Source: Notospermus geniculatus
Lineage: Eukaryota > Nemertea > Pilidiophora > Heteronemertea > Lineidae
Assembly (NCBI GenBank): GCA_002633025.1
Contig: NMRB01000788.1
Coordinates: forward strand, 151,429 to 215,428
Direction of reading: 5' to 3'
DNA length: 64,000 nucleotides
Part shown: positions 23,180 through 35,728 of the stretch, one piece after another
How positions within the stretch are numbered: position 1 is the first letter of the stretch
Layout: every line of letters begins with the position of its first letter
Notes under the pieces: model-generated
What the model was told of the DNA's origin: nothing
Seen by the model: the letters and a program-made list of their open reading frames with translations, nothing else
Database searches by the model: none
Program-made: the position numbers and the translations under genes

Positions 23180-24931
23180 ATGGCAGCCTCCATGATCAGA
23201 TCCATTTTTCGGATATTTTCTCCAATAACTCGGTAGGTATGCGATAAAATGTAACTTACCTCGCACACAACAAAAACAAAAACAAACAGAATCAGTTGAT
23301 ATACTGTATGTTCGGTTTTGCTGACGAAATTTGCGAAAATAACGTGTTGAATGTGTGACATGTAATCTTTCTGTGCATTCCTGCACATCAATGCACTGTC
23401 CACTGAGCTGAGCAGTGTAGCTATACATGTATCACTGAGGCCTAGCTATACTGAAACTGTCATGTGATATGATATGTTCTCTGACATTGTCTATGAGAAT
23501 CTCATTGACATTGTCGGTAAAGTACATCATCACGACGTTGTGGATGGACATGATCATAATGATGATGGGCCGGGCGTGGCAGCCGTGGACCATGGTCGAT
23601 GAATATTAAATTAAATGGCGCTTATTTGTACACATATAGGCCTAGTCATAAATGATTTTTCATCATTTCAAAATGCATATTTCTCTATTTTTCGTTTTAG
23701 ACAATGGATAAGGAGAATGTGTGATGTCCCTGAGGCCCCCAGCCAGTACAGTCAGACGGCCAAAGTTACAATAATGAACCAGGAACATACCTCTGGAATT
23801 CTTGTCGACGCATACAGTCCTCTTGGCTTTAAATTAAACACTGGAATGAGAGTCATTGGTCCGTGTGCTATATTTCCTAAATCAATATTGCGTTGGAATG
23901 TAAGTCTTATTTTATACATACACCGGATAGCGGTACATGGTCACAGAGATATTGACATTCGATTTTCAAAAATCAAAATCACATTTACTTCACCTGGCTT
24001 TTTCATGTTGCTGATACTTCACATTTTGACAATTTCAGGTCAGTAGTGCTGTAGATATCAATGAAAATGCCTTAGAACTGTTTACCCTCCTGGAACCCAA
24101 ATTAGGTAGGATGATAGACACTAGACAGATACATGTACTAATTTTCCCTTCTCTATCACACATGCTGTTAGCAGGGGCCTCTGGATCTTTGGATCTGTCA
24201 GTTGACTGGATCTATCTTCCATTTTTATGCTGCAGAACATTTACATCATGATTTTTGTTGCTTCTTTTGTCTTACTGTCAATTTCATGCATTTCAGATAT
24301 TCTGATCATTGGTAAAGGTGACCCAGAGTCTAAGGTGGATTTCAGCATCATACAATATCTCAAACAAAATAAGATTAATGTGGAAATTCTCAATACGGTG
24401 AGTTCGGATCATTAGATATCGAATGGAACTCGGCTGACTCTAGAGGTCCACTGAGCTTTCAATATTGAATCACAAGTGTGATGTCACAAATGCCCTTGGC
24501 AAACACATGGCAGCCTCTTGAGAGAACATGCATAGTTGTCTTTGTGACTTCTGAGATAAGCTGTATTTTAATTTCATTTTCATTTCATTTAGGATCAAGC
24601 CTGTGCTACTTTCAATTTTCTCAACGCAGAAGGACGTTACGTGGCAGCAGCACTTATTCCACCATCATATGTGCCGAACTACCATGATGACTCTTTTGAT
24701 CTTCAATTACAATTAGACCAACGTGAATTGGATGCTTTAGAAACAGATTACCATGAAGTGAATCCAAAGGGCAGCGATTATGACCGGCTTATTCCTCATG
24801 GTAAGACAATTGATGAGGTAAGCGAAGAAGCGTTTGAAAAATTCAAAGGAAGAATTTCTTATGGGAAGAAAATGAAGGATAAGATGTTCCCAAAAGGACG
24901 AGACGGAGAGCCAAGATCAGACCAGGACTGA
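23180..24931 (+). CDS. NDUFAF3: NDUFAF3, mitochondrial complex I assembly factor, block copy 1 (intact frame)
   Basis: Assembly factor for respiratory complex I in mitochondria, with a Mth938/DUF498 fold. Exons: 23180-23232, 23701-23899, 24039-24105, 24297-24397, 24593-24931; all introns are GT-AG and phases agree, giving 252 residues. The N-terminus MAASMIRSIFRIFSPITR is arginine-rich and lacks acidic residues, as expected of a mitochondrial targeting peptide. Core family phrases are YSPLGFKLN, GPCAIFPKSILRW, ILIIGKGDP, INVEILNT, ATFNFLNAEGRYVAAALIPP. Odd: an acidic/basic C-terminal extension of about 70 residues beyond the usual length (the human protein is about 184 residues). The block ends 199 bp after the stop codon, so the native 3' untranslated region and poly(A) signal seen in copy 2 are missing here. 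Confidence 0.92.
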
Positions 24932-25130
24932 ATATAATGGAAGCTAGTCTAATGAGGAGCTCACTGAGGATGACAACGCTGGTCATTCTTCTGAACCTGG
25001 TTTACGGGTAGGCCTACCGTATACGGTACCGTTGATATTCAAATTGCTGAAAAAAATCAAAAGTGGGGATTGCTCTTCTCCATCTGACCCAGTGCATTCA
25101 TGGAGCAGAAAAGTCCTGCAATCCCAGGGC
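24932..25130 (+). other. truncated 3' flank of NDUFAF3 copy 1
   Basis: This 199-bp stretch matches 38029-38228 and then breaks at the block junction. The AATAAA signal present at 38676 after copy 2 is not included, and no AATAAA is seen in this stretch. Confidence 0.8.
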
Positions 25131-25370
25131 ACATTTTATTCCCTGGATCTATCCTCCTGTCACCCAATGTGATATTGTCGGATCCGTATAGATGTGAAAT
25201 CGGGGGACTGGTCCAAAGAGGAAACAACATACCGCGTTTCATCACTCCGTGAAGGGAAGGGCGGGACCTCCAGTTCGCGTCTCTGTCATCTTCAGTCCTC
25301 ATGGTAATTTCATTGTAGCAGTTTGGGTGGCCAGTATTTCCAGTTCTGTCTCACGCCATACCAGACAATT

Positions 25371-28300
25371 CGTGGAGGGAGGAAAAAACTGAAATTGAAA
25401 ACGTCACATAGTGCTTTAGTGTATCTGGTGGAATCCCAAGCCTACTACACTTCAGCCTCATTGGGTTGACAAAATGAGTAGGGCCTCGCGACCAAAACAG
25501 TGGATGTGAGAGCTCGGTCGTTCCTTGGGGGAATAAAACCCTTGGGGGAATAAAACCCATGGGTGCACGAAGTCCGGGCACCAAGTCCGTTTTACATCTT
25601 TCTAGGCCAGCATACCTCATCCAGGAAAGCAGACTGAAAACAAACGAAGTTTTCTTACCAATATTTTACGTTCTTCTTCGTCTGCTCCACGTCCAGCACG
25701 GACCACTCTCCACTAAAAAAGAGCTCGTGGCATGTGCTGGCAAGTCCGGGAGGATTACGTGTACTCGGACCAATATTGTTGTCAGTAATTTCCATTCAAA
25801 TATCCTTAATACCGCCATGCCTAGCTGAGTCGTGGTGGTCTTACATCACCAAGTTGTGGGTTCGGATTGGTGTGTGCGGTTGAAGATTGTGACCGCAGTC
25901 ATTAACCCCTTACTATATTTTAGGTGCAATACTGAGAGGCGATATATGGACGTTGAGTGTTTGAATACCGTATTCAATACTTATAATACGTACTGAAGTA
26001 TTTATAATAATTCCGTGGACATGAGCATGGAAGTATTTACGCCTATAATACTTTCATGCGATGAAAGAATCGATGGACAGTCTGTGACTTCCATAGCTTA
26101 ATACCCTGTACTCGCGCCTCTGCGCAGAATTGCATCTGTCAGTTTCCCCAACAGATCAGCCGGTCTTAGTTAAACCTTCGATCTCACCTGATGATGATGA
26201 TGTGTATTCTCACCGCGACGCGTGGTTCCTGGCCGCCGACAGAGATTTGAGCACCATATTATTACGACGATGCAAGGCGCATTTTTCGCCCGGACAATCC
26301 ACCTGTGGGCCGTGGCGGGAATAGGAGCTGCTTTCCCACGAGGCGTTTGCGGGCGTGGAAGGGAGGCGGCCGCGGGTGCGAGTGAAACAGCTAAAGGGAA
26401 ATGCGTTGGATCGATGTTTTCCACCCGCGCCCGCAAACGCCTCGTGGAAAAGCAGCTTTAAGGGCCTGTCACACTGAAGTAGTTCTCAAAACGTCCTGCC
26501 GCGTCCTAAAAAAATCATAAAACTGGCTGGAACGTGTTACCCTTGGCCAAATAATGACTCTGTGTTCTGGAGCACCCTTCCCGTCCATGAAGTTCGTAAC
26601 AAAACTGTAAAAAGTTGCCACTACGTCCACTCCGTTCGCACACAGTTTGAGCCCGTTCGGCAAAATTTTCAAGAACGTACTGTGAACTACCTCAGTGTGA
26701 TGGGGGTATTAGAGACTTTTCGCAAAGCCTCCCGAAACGCCGACACGAACGTCTATCCTATTGTTCGCTGCTCTCTTCGTGGCATCGAACAATGGGCTTG
26801 GCGTTCGCGTTGGCGTTTCGGGGGCTTGGCGAAAACTACCTAGGCCTATTGTCGTGGGAAAGGTACGTCTGAGAGTCCACACCCCCTTGCTCTTGACCAT
26901 CAACGAATTTTCCAATGTCAGATTTTTTCTCCAAAACCTACAATTTTTGACTGGCAAAGAATGCGTTCTATAATGTTCTCACGGTGTTCTAAATTAGCTG
27001 GGGCTCACGCCTTTGCTGCACGCATTAGTTTTCGTAAAGCTTCCCGAAATGCCGACGTGAACGTCTAACCTACTGTTTGCTGTGCTCATCGTGGGTTCGG
27101 CGTTTGCGTTGTTGTTTCGGGGGCTTTGGGAAAACTCTATTATTGGACTTCACCCGGTACAACGTGTAATAGAATCTAATGCCCCCGATACCTAATGTCC
27201 CCCAACAATACACTTGTGGATTAAGCGGCACCATTAAATTGGACTCTAGACCTTAGACGATAGAACTATCCAGTGTGACTAAAAATGATTGGATACACCA
27301 GAAAGACAGGGGCATAAGTTTCTATATCACACCTGGAAAGAGCGACACTCCATCATTCCAGCTTTTAAAATGTTTCTGCGTGGAAGTGCAGTCTACAATA
27401 TGTACATAAAATTTCGATTTCATGTTTTTTGAACATGGGACCAAATCTAAACAGCTGCTACCAGTTGGCAAAAAAATGGTGTGACAACTGTATATCCCAC
27501 AGAAGTTTCAAAACGCATGACAAACTGGCAATGTGTCAGCTAAGTGAAGCTTGATGAACTATATGAAAGATTTGGCTCTGTACAGCTGGCATTATAGTGA
27601 ATACCATCACTTTCTGAACGTTACAAATTGCAAATCCATCCACCACATCTGACTGACAACAACTTCCATATCAAAGCCTGCAACTCTGAGTTTGTAATAC
27701 TGGTAGTCATTCCCGGGTGATGAAGTGCCAGTGTGTGATGGTAGATTATGTGGTCTCTTTGTCACCCAAAATGAAAAGGTTGAATATTCTTTGAGTGGAA
27801 ACAGACCTGACACACGCTTTAATTGTGCAATGAATATTCATGTAAAATACTTCATAGGATATCCCTTCACCAGCGGCCATGCACTGAATGAAATGATTGA
27901 ATGCTGAATGTCAGCAGAATGTATATCCCTTCTTTGTTTGTGGCCTTCTCACGCCACCTTCTTCTCAGCCAATACCTGGAAACATTTGTGACGCGCTTTG
28001 GCAAAACCAGATACATGTCGCTCTCAGCTTGGCAGGTTGAGACCAAATGTTTGTCACTTTCAATATTGTCTGCCTATTATGAAATCTGAAAAAATCTATT
28101 TCTTCCATTCTCTCTTGGTGTCATCTTGGTTCGTTTAGGCTCACGCCTTCTGAGCGACATGCGACTCTTTTTGCCAGAGCGGGTCACATTTATTAATGCA
28201 GAATCATAGGTCTTCTCAGCTTTATGACTTGTGACTGGTACTCACTCACAGATGGGCTACATACTGGTATTACAACTTTCCGTTGCCAATGGATTACACA

Positions 28301-28476
28301 ATTTTCCCTGATAGGATATTGATCACAGATAAAACATACACTTCAGCAAACATTTGAATACTTGTATAATCATTAATTGTCACCTTCAAAAAACAGGAGC
28401 ACGGATTAACTGCCCCATTTTTTTGGTGGGTTGGACAAAAAATATATCGTAGGAAGATATCATACTGGTATTTTTT
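25371..28476. other. non-coding part of block copy 2, downstream of ATG7
   Basis: Matches 12120-16027 of copy 1 minus the Tigger-like insertion and plus the Harbinger-like insertion. No gene is supported. Foldback elements at 26326-26457, 26717-26835 and 27029-27135 correspond to those listed for copy 1. Confidence 0.5.
26461..26708. mobile_element. Harbinger-like insertion, TSD TTA, copy-2-specific
   Basis: A 248-bp insertion flanked by TTA (26458-26460 and 26709-26711). Block copy 1 has the empty site AGCTTTAGAGAC at 13205. Ends are AGGGCCTGTCACACTGAAGT and the complement of CCCCCATCACACTGAGGTAG plus TA. There is no transposase frame. A related truncated copy lies at 5482-5633. The 3-bp TWA duplication suits PIF/Harbinger. 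Confidence 0.8.
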
Positions 28477-31400
28477 TCAGTCTGAAATGCTTTCGTCATC
28501 GCTGAGATCCCAGATCTGGAAAGGAAGTAGATCATTATACATGTACCTGCTACTGTTAAAATTCATCCACAATGTACATAATATTTCCATAATGTACATT
28601 TTACACGTTACAATATTCAAGAAAAGTTTTCAGTGATATTAGTTACAGTTTTCCACAAAATCAATTTTCATAATTACATAATACCTGATGAAATATAGCA
28701 TAAGGCTCACTTCCTGTCAGTTGGTGAAAGCACGGGAACCTACCTCTATGTTCTGTGTGTCAAGATGTAACTGCGTCAAACCAGTCAGATTCTCCAGGTA
28801 GGTGGGAGAATTGAAAGCCTTCAGTAAGAAGTCAAACCCATGCTGTAAATACTCCTGGCAAACCTGGAACACAAACAGATGGTTGTACAGGTAAGTACCG
28901 GTCCTAGTATTTTCTCACTTTTGAAATTCACTACCAGAGATATTCATAAAAGAGATAGGACTTACCAATTGTGAGCAAGCAGTGCATCTATCATAGGCTC
29001 TGCTACATGGAAGGACATGGTCAAACCTGGACAAGAAGCCACGGATCTAAAAGAAAAAGAATTTTTGTAACCTGCAGGTAGATATATGTGACCCGTCATC
29101 ACAAAACCAATACTAAGTCGCTCTGAAGTTGGCTGGAAGTTGAGTCCAACGTTTTGTCAATTCAGTAGGCCTAGGCTTATTGTCTGGCTTTAGTAAAATC
29201 TGAGTGATTACATTTCTTCTTTTATCTCCTTGAGTTATTTGGATTCATCTTGGTTCATAGCTTGTGCGACTTAATACGGTATGAAGGAGTGACAGGTCAC
29301 ATCAGCATAAAGGTATCAAATATCCTTTATGACACTGACAATACATGTACAGGATAATGATGAATAATTTCTATGATAATAGAAGGTCAGGAGTTTACAG
29401 TGATGTACGTACATGACCAGCAGACAATTTCCACATGAAGGTCAGTCCTGCTAGCAGAGCTACGTTTCTTCAACAACGATCGAAAGTGGGGCTGAATGGC
29501 ATAAATAGGCGTGAAAAAGGCATTAAAAGGCCTGGCGGAGCTCTCGACTCGAGTGGATTCTTTAGCGGTGTGCATTTGATGTACATAATTTAGTGTATTC
29601 AGCGGGCGATGTTAGACCAACTTCTGTCAATTATCCAGGAATGAAAGTTTGTGTGACGTTTTCTGCTGAAAATGGTATCTTACCTGGTGGGGTACCAAAC
29701 CCAATGATGAAACTGGTTCTTTGACAAAATGCTCATCTTTGGCACTTGTGTCGGCTGGTGCATGACCTCTGCAGGGGAAGTGAAGAAAATGACGAACCAT
29801 CAGCATTCATATCCAGTGCAAGGAAGTACAGAAACAATGGAAGAAAGCTTCGTCAAAAATGTTCAGCAGTCTGACAATACAGGATATTCCTCTAAAAGAG
29901 TGCAGCACCTGACGGGACAGCGTCCAAGACGTCCTGCACATCATTCATGATGTTTTGAGGCGAGACGAAAAAAAATCAGATTGTTTCACGACGTCATGAT
30001 CGCTGAAACAACCAGATTTTTTTCCGAGTCACATCATGCGTTCAGAAATGACGTGTGGGATGTCATGACACTGTCCCGTCAGGTGCTGCGCTCTTTTGGA
30101 GTGATAGAGTCTATTGCCCCAATGATCCAATGATTCTCCATGCAGGAGTCACGAAACTGGATAATGTGCTAGTCAAGAATTCAAACTCATTATTCTGATA
30201 CTCACCCTTTAGGGTGCTGCAGGACAGACATCAGGAGTTCTACGGCAAAAGCACTAGCCAGCATCGACATCCCAGGTCGGGAGACAGTACACTGTTGGTC
30301 TAAGGTGCGATCTCGAGTTGACTGAAATGGGAAATAAGATGGAAATCACTGTTAGGAAAGGCATGTATGTCTTCAAAACTTGGGGGAATGTGATAGTAAA
30401 ACACTTACAGTTGAAAGTGCAATATAAAGACTAAAAGCTTCCTTATTTACACTTACATCACCAGGTGCAACTACATCGTTACAGAAATAACAACCCAGTG
30501 AGCTTCCAGAAACTGGTGAATTCAAAGATGCGCCATCCTCTACTGCATCCATACCCCCACTTGCTAATCTCAGGCCATGTCGCACCACAAGGAATGTGTC
30601 AAATCCTAACGCAGCATTTATGACTAGTTTTCGCTTCACTGTGCCGAGTAACGTGGGCAGCCATCGTGATTCTCGTGTGTCCATCAGCAGGAATATTGCA
30701 TCATGGTTGTCGACAAGTTCCTCAAGATGTGCGACGTCTTTCTTCACCTGCTCTACAGTACTTTCTGAAATGAAAATAAACTAAAGGTGACTGAACATTT
30801 CAAGCAGTGTGACTAACGTTTTGAAGATTGCCATCAGACCCATTTAAAAGCTGTTGTGAGCTCACAAGTGCAACCTTTGGTAAACAAGTTCAAAAATCTC
30901 TACCTTATGTGCAATGGACAACAACCTTGTTGACTGTTTTGAACAACATCACAACTTACCAGAGACAGTATGTCCTGGCATTGGAATGGACAAAGTGATT
31001 CCTGTGGCATTCTGTAGAAAAAGACGTGGAGGAAGAACTTCAATTCGGCCAAAATAAACCAAAATAACACAGCACATCCTCTCCCTCATTTCAAACTTTC
31101 AAAAATTCCACCATGATACATCTTTAACTTCTGAATTAATCTATGAATTTCAATTTGAGGGTGATTAGCCAGTGAACACAGTCAAAGTCAGCTACGATGG
31201 ACATGTACAGCACACTGAGCTGTACTTTGTTACGTACATGCTGTGAGCAAGCAGCAAGTGAACTGAGCTTTGCAGTAGCAATTGAAGTCTATGAATAATG
31301 CAAGATGTAGAACTCAATTGACTGGATAGCCATTTATTGTGCCAGTACTCACAATTCCTGGGAATATTCTTTTCAGTGATTCTGCTGCTGTCGCAGCTTT

Positions 31401-34400
31401 TGGTTGGCCTCCATTAAGGCAGTCATCGAATGTAAACAGTGACTGACGGACAGGGTTAGAGTAGGAGATCCGCCCATTGTCCACTAATGTTATTGTTCGG
31501 ACCCCCCAGCCCTGAAATGACACAAGTACACTCTACAGGCCAAGTGGTAAAAAAGGTCCTCATCAGAGAGTGGTTCCACTGCATCCTTATTACATGCGTA
31601 TTTCTCGTATAAGGCAAAGAAATGGGAAAACTTACCATCAAATTTCTCGCCACATTGCATCCAAGAGTCCCAGACCCAAGCAGAAGACATTTTGTACTCG
31701 AGATCTTGTCAAGGTCAAGTTCTGGCATCAAACGCCATCGCATCAGTTTAAGGTTGAGATCAACGGAGGACTCAGCTAACCTATCAGATTAAAGAGATTT
31801 GTTGAAAGTTAGTTAGAGATGCCACTACCTCACCTACAATGTATTTCTAACCAAGAGTCCCCACCACATGGCAGAGGACTATGTGAACAACAAAGGTGAA
31901 CTCCCCATGTTTTTTTGCATCTCTGGTTGCTTACACAAGTGATTTTGCTGCACATCGATCAATATCATGGTCAGCTAATTCCAACAAGGGGCTAAACAGG
32001 AGTTTTCGATATCAGATGGACATCACTTGATCAAGACTTTCAACTTCAGCAAAATTCATGAAAGCAGGTTCAAAGGTATTGAATAGGGCAGCAGAACTGC
32101 AGCTGGTGCTGCCACTGACTAACCTGCTTGGATCCATAGTTGCACTAAGGTCAACTTTCCGTGGCCCATATTTCTGGTGTTCATTCTTCTCCCAGCCAAC
32201 AGATTTTGGACATTCTGGACAAAAAAATATAATGTACATCAGTAGAGTATTGTGTTGGGGTCTAACCCACCTAACTATGGAGAACAGAGTCGGGATCCAA
32301 CCCACTTATGGACTTCGGTGGATTTTTTTTAAATCTGAAAAGGAGAACACGTGGGAAAACCCAGGACACTTGAGAAAGCACACACTGTGTCACTCACCAA
32401 TGGGCCAGGAATTTGTCAACTCAGCCATAATCAAACCTGTGGCCTCTCGACCTCGCGTTTGATGCTCAAACACAATGCCACAAGAATCCACTTCAATTTG
32501 GAACATCAAGCAATATGGAGCATTACCTTTCAAGTTCTTGAGAGGGTGAAGTTTGACTCTCAAGACAATACTATGCTTGGCTGATCGCTTGCCATCTTTA
32601 GTTCTATCACGGTAACACACCACTTCAAATTCATCATCACTGGAAGCCCTAAAATTCAACATAAACTGAACTATATTTAGAGGTTGGTACTGTAAACCAT
32701 CCAAACATCAATGCAACCCCAGGTGAGGTCAGACAATGCAGGTATGGAGTACATCTGTAAGCTGCACAAATTTCAGCACTGTTGCTGCAGTTATACAATA
32801 AACTTACCAGTGATATGCTGCTAGTGTGAGTAAATTCCTGAGTGGCCATCCTGGGTGCTTCTCAAGGGTACATGGATCACAGAAACACAACAGAGGCTAG
32901 GAAGAAAGAAAATCCATATGTTCGAAAGTCATCAGATGACCATTTACCATACACCTGTATACCTTGTTGTGACTCTTTCAGTCCGAGGACATTCTTTACT
33001 GACAGTAATGTTCCCTGTGCCTTGGCCTAAACGACTTTGGAAAGAGCCCATCACATTGACAATATCATGTGCGGTGACTTCCCATTTCGCCAAATCCCAT
33101 TTTGCCAAATCCCATTTCGCCAAATCCCATTTCGCCAAATTCCCATTTGGCCAAATTCCCAAAAGGAATTTGGCGAAATGGGATTTGGCGAAATGGAACT
33201 TTTTTTGGCGAATTGGGAATTTGGCGAAATGCAATTTGGCGAAATGGGAATGAACCATCATGTGCAGCTGTTTGAGAACTGAAATCTAGGCACTGATGAT
33301 CCTAAGAGATTCTAGTGATGATGACTCAGGCCAGTCTCAAGATAACTACAAACCAGACATGGAGAGTGCAATGACATCACAAAATATCTCATTGAATAGA
33401 TAATAGTAATAGATACCGGTATGTTTTGAATGAAGACATGAGTGTTCACATTCAGACATTCTGAAGTTCACTCACAGCTTGTTAGCATTTGTATATTTTT
33501 CAGATAAAACTATAGATAGACTTATATATTATTTCCCCTGCCATATGTATCAAAACAAAACACACCTTCTTGCCAACAGCAGCGAGGGACTGGTATTCCT
33601 TCAATGGAGACACTACCACATTTTCTCCATCCTCCTCCAGCAGGAAATAAGCACCATCAGTTTTGCATCTCATTTGGTCATGGCATTTCTCTAACATCGC
33701 AATCTGAAAAGGGGAAATGTTGTAATGATGTGACAATTCTTGGTACTCTCCATATAGGGTACCGAGTACTCTTAACCAGCTTTTCTCAGTCCTTTTTTTA
33801 AGCAAATGGCTTGAATCTCAGCAGCCTTTCCAATCTTCTGTGAGAGTCTGTTTTTGGATGACACCATTTGCAGGAAATGAACTTCTTAAAAGGCACAGCC
33901 AACTTTTGCCTAAAATAAGGGCACCTGACACACTTTTTCAAGAAAGGGGAATTCCAGAGCACCAAGGCCAGTATCTATTTTTGGTATAGGTTAATAGCCT
34001 AATACTCATATCATTTCCGCAGAACAGCATGATGTTCAGCAAGAAGGAAAGAAACCAGAATGATTAAGTTGTGAAGTGTTCACCTGATGTTGATTGAATC
34101 TTTGGTCCAGTGAGACAGCATCTGTTGTAATGGTGACACCATCTGGAACGGCAAATGCTGGGAAGGCGAACCAATAGAAATAATGATATTTCTTCAAGTC
34201 CTAGAAGAAAAAACATGGTAATCAGCTTTTATAAAATTCCATTCTGCATTGTTGAATGACATGGAGGCCTACATTTGTTCAAAATGAATGATCATGCTCC
34301 CTTTTAAGAGATAGGACTATACCTACAGCATGTGTTAGAAGTGTGAACCTAGAAAGTAGCGTCGGATCTTCAACTGCTCGACCACTAATTATGTCCTCCC

Positions 34401-35677
34401 ATAACTGCAAGAGAAAATATTTATTTGACAACAAACAGATTAATAATTGTGATTGTCTCAAATTTCGTCTGTGTCAGTTGTAATTTACCTACCAACTGAG
34501 CATTGCTCTCAAGGAATGTTTTCTTGTCCAGTTCTTTAAATGAATCGAGGGTGTTCGTGTTCAGTAAAATACCATTTGTGCGGTAACATCTTGGGGGAGT
34601 TTTAGCACCTCTGAAATGCATCAACCGGGTGAAGTGAACTTCTAACAGAGTTATGACCAAAATGAAATAGCTAGCTCAAAAGAGCAGGCCATAATTAAAA
34701 AGAAGTTTAAATAGGTAGGACTAGGCCTAGGTCTACTATAACTACATCAGTGGCAGCATAATTGAGTAGGCCAAGGCCTAATTCACAATGAATATGACAT
34801 CACATGAGCAACAACACTATCTATGGGCGTACAGGTATCTGAATCCCATTCTTGACAACACTCGTGCTGACCCAGTTCATGTGGCTGCTGACTCAACTCG
34901 ACAACGGTAGTTTCGAATGCCGAGAACACGCCCTGTGTCGGGCCAAGAACGTTTTCTTCTCACTCCCCACTCAGCGGAGGGCCAGGGTTGAGAAGAATGT
35001 TCTTGGCCCGAAACAGGTTGCGTTCTCGGCGTTCGAAACTCACTGCTTCTCTCGATCGAGTTGAGTCAACAATTATGCCTAGCTTAGTAGCTACCCCTCT
35101 AGCTAACCTACATAAAACTGGGTCAGCACGAGTGTTGTTAAGAACGGGGATTCGAATACGCCCTATAGGCCTACTTATATCTAGGCCTAGGCCTATACTA
35201 GGGCCTAGTCACTACTATCATATGACTACCGGTAAGCTTAGTACTATCCCATTGTAGTAAAGTAGTAGGGGCCTAGGCCAGGTCGTAGTGTAGGGCCTAG
35301 TGCATTGCATGATGCAGTAGTAGGCCTAGCATAGGCCTAGCTACATAGGCCTACATGGTCTATGGATGCATGTAGCTTGCATGCTTGTAGGCTACTCTGG
35401 TTTTACATCATCAGTCATTAGTAGGCCTACCGCTGTACCGGTAGCCTACATGTTTTACCCACTCTTCGAACGCTGTAAAATCGATGTTCATTCGACATGG
35501 CAGCCCTTGAGGATCTCCATTATAGAAGAATCCGTGGACAGGATGTGTTGTCTCATCAAGTTTGTATACATTCAGTTTGTTTTGGGAGAGACGGTGCCAA
35601 AAACCAGGGTCTAAAGCACTGCTGAATGGTGCAAATTGAAGCTGGGTCATGCATGTCATGTGGGTGGGGGCGGCCAT
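28477..35677 (-). CDS. ATG7: ATG7, block copy 2
   Basis: Second ATG7 copy. Exons in transcript order: 35459-35677, 34493-34610, 34327-34404, 34084-34200, 33566-33703, 32808-32896, 32527-32648, 32124-32214, 31636-31780, 31353-31511, 30960-31011, 30457-30764, 30206-30321, 29684-29768, 28966-29046, 28744-28863, 28477-28515. Exon lengths equal those of copy 1 except exon 1, which gains 18 bp (residues HMTCMT after MAAPT). Exon 14 is single. The ATP-binding GSGTLGCN, catalytic [11 protein letters not shown] and zinc cysteines are retained, and no stop or frameshift was seen within exons. The exon 1/2 phase mismatch noted in copy 1 is also present, which argues for a missed microexon rather than damage. 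Exon 12 reads [10 protein letters not shown] where copy 1 has [10 protein letters not shown]. If the duplication is real, this is the better-preserved ATG7. Confidence 0.92.
29879..30112. mobile_element. inverted-repeat element in ATG7 copy 2, absent from copy 1
   Basis: Terminal arms read CTCTAAAAGAGTGCAGCACC then TGACGGGACAG at the left, and the complement CTGTCCCGTCA then GGTGCTGCGCTCTTTTGGAG at the right. An inner pair AATCAGATTGTTTCACGACG / GAAACAACCAGATTTTT surrounds the centre. Copy 1 reads through the site (TCTGACAATTGCC near 17900). The target duplication could not be fixed. Confidence 0.7.
33073..33256. mobile_element. GGCGAAATGGGA foldback element, 9-bp TSD, copy-2-specific
   Basis: A 184-bp insertion flanked by ATCATGTGC (33064-33072 and 33257-33265). 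Copy 1 has a single ATCATGTGC at the matching place near 20897. Ends are GGTGACTTCCCATTTCGCC and the complement of GGTTCATTCCCATTTCGCC. The interior is built of 15-bp GCCAAATCCCATTTC units in one orientation, then the complement in the other. A 9-bp duplication points to a Mutator-like or similar superfamily, not Harbinger. Confidence 0.85.
34841..35153. mobile_element. foldback element in ATG7 intron 1, copy 2
   Basis: Counterpart of 22482-22822 with the same nested arms (ATTCTTGACAACACTCGTGC and GCACGAGTGTTGTTAAGAAC; GTTTCGAATGCCGAGAACAC and GCGTTCTCGGCGTTCGAAAC). It is about 30 bp shorter. The sequence just beyond it, toward exon 1, is entirely different between the two blocks. Confidence 0.8.
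35160..35450. repeat. TAGGCCTA-rich stretch, copy-2-specific
   Basis: About ten AGGCCTA/TAGGCCT occurrences fall within 290 bp in ATG7 intron 1, together with TACCGGTA and GCATGC palindromes. The equivalent place in copy 1 (about 22824-22920) holds unrelated ATGG/GATG-rich sequence. No open frame. Confidence 0.7.
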
Positions 35678-35728
35678 TATTCACTCTCCAGTCAAGCCAC
35701 TACGAGGTGGAGGAAGGAAAATTTCAAG
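35678..35728. promoter_or_regulatory. 51-bp divergent spacer between ATG7 and NDUFAF3 start codons, copy 2
   Basis: Counterpart of 23129-23179, with nearly the same sequence and equal length. Start contexts are AATAATGGCCGCC (minus) and AAGATGGCAGCC (plus). Confidence 0.7.

Larger units (their letters stand above)
11879..25130 (+). repeat. 13.25-kb head-to-tail block, copy 1
   Basis: Starts at ACATTTTATTCCCTGG and runs to AATCCCAGGGC, where copy 2 begins with the same ACATTTTATT phrase. It contains ATG7 copy 1, NDUFAF3 copy 1 and their flanks. Identity with copy 2 is high through exons and introns (about 97% by eye, not computed), interrupted by clean insertions. Copy-1-only insertions include a Tigger-like element (15098-15991), a stretch at about 13873-14045 with a run of 14 C, and a GGCCCGG foldback element (16949-17165). 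Confidence 0.9.

Noticed and set aside
33037-33282. Repetitive peptide frames ([19 protein letters not shown]) on both strands
   Set aside because: They are translations of the 15-bp units in the foldback insertion at 33073-33256.
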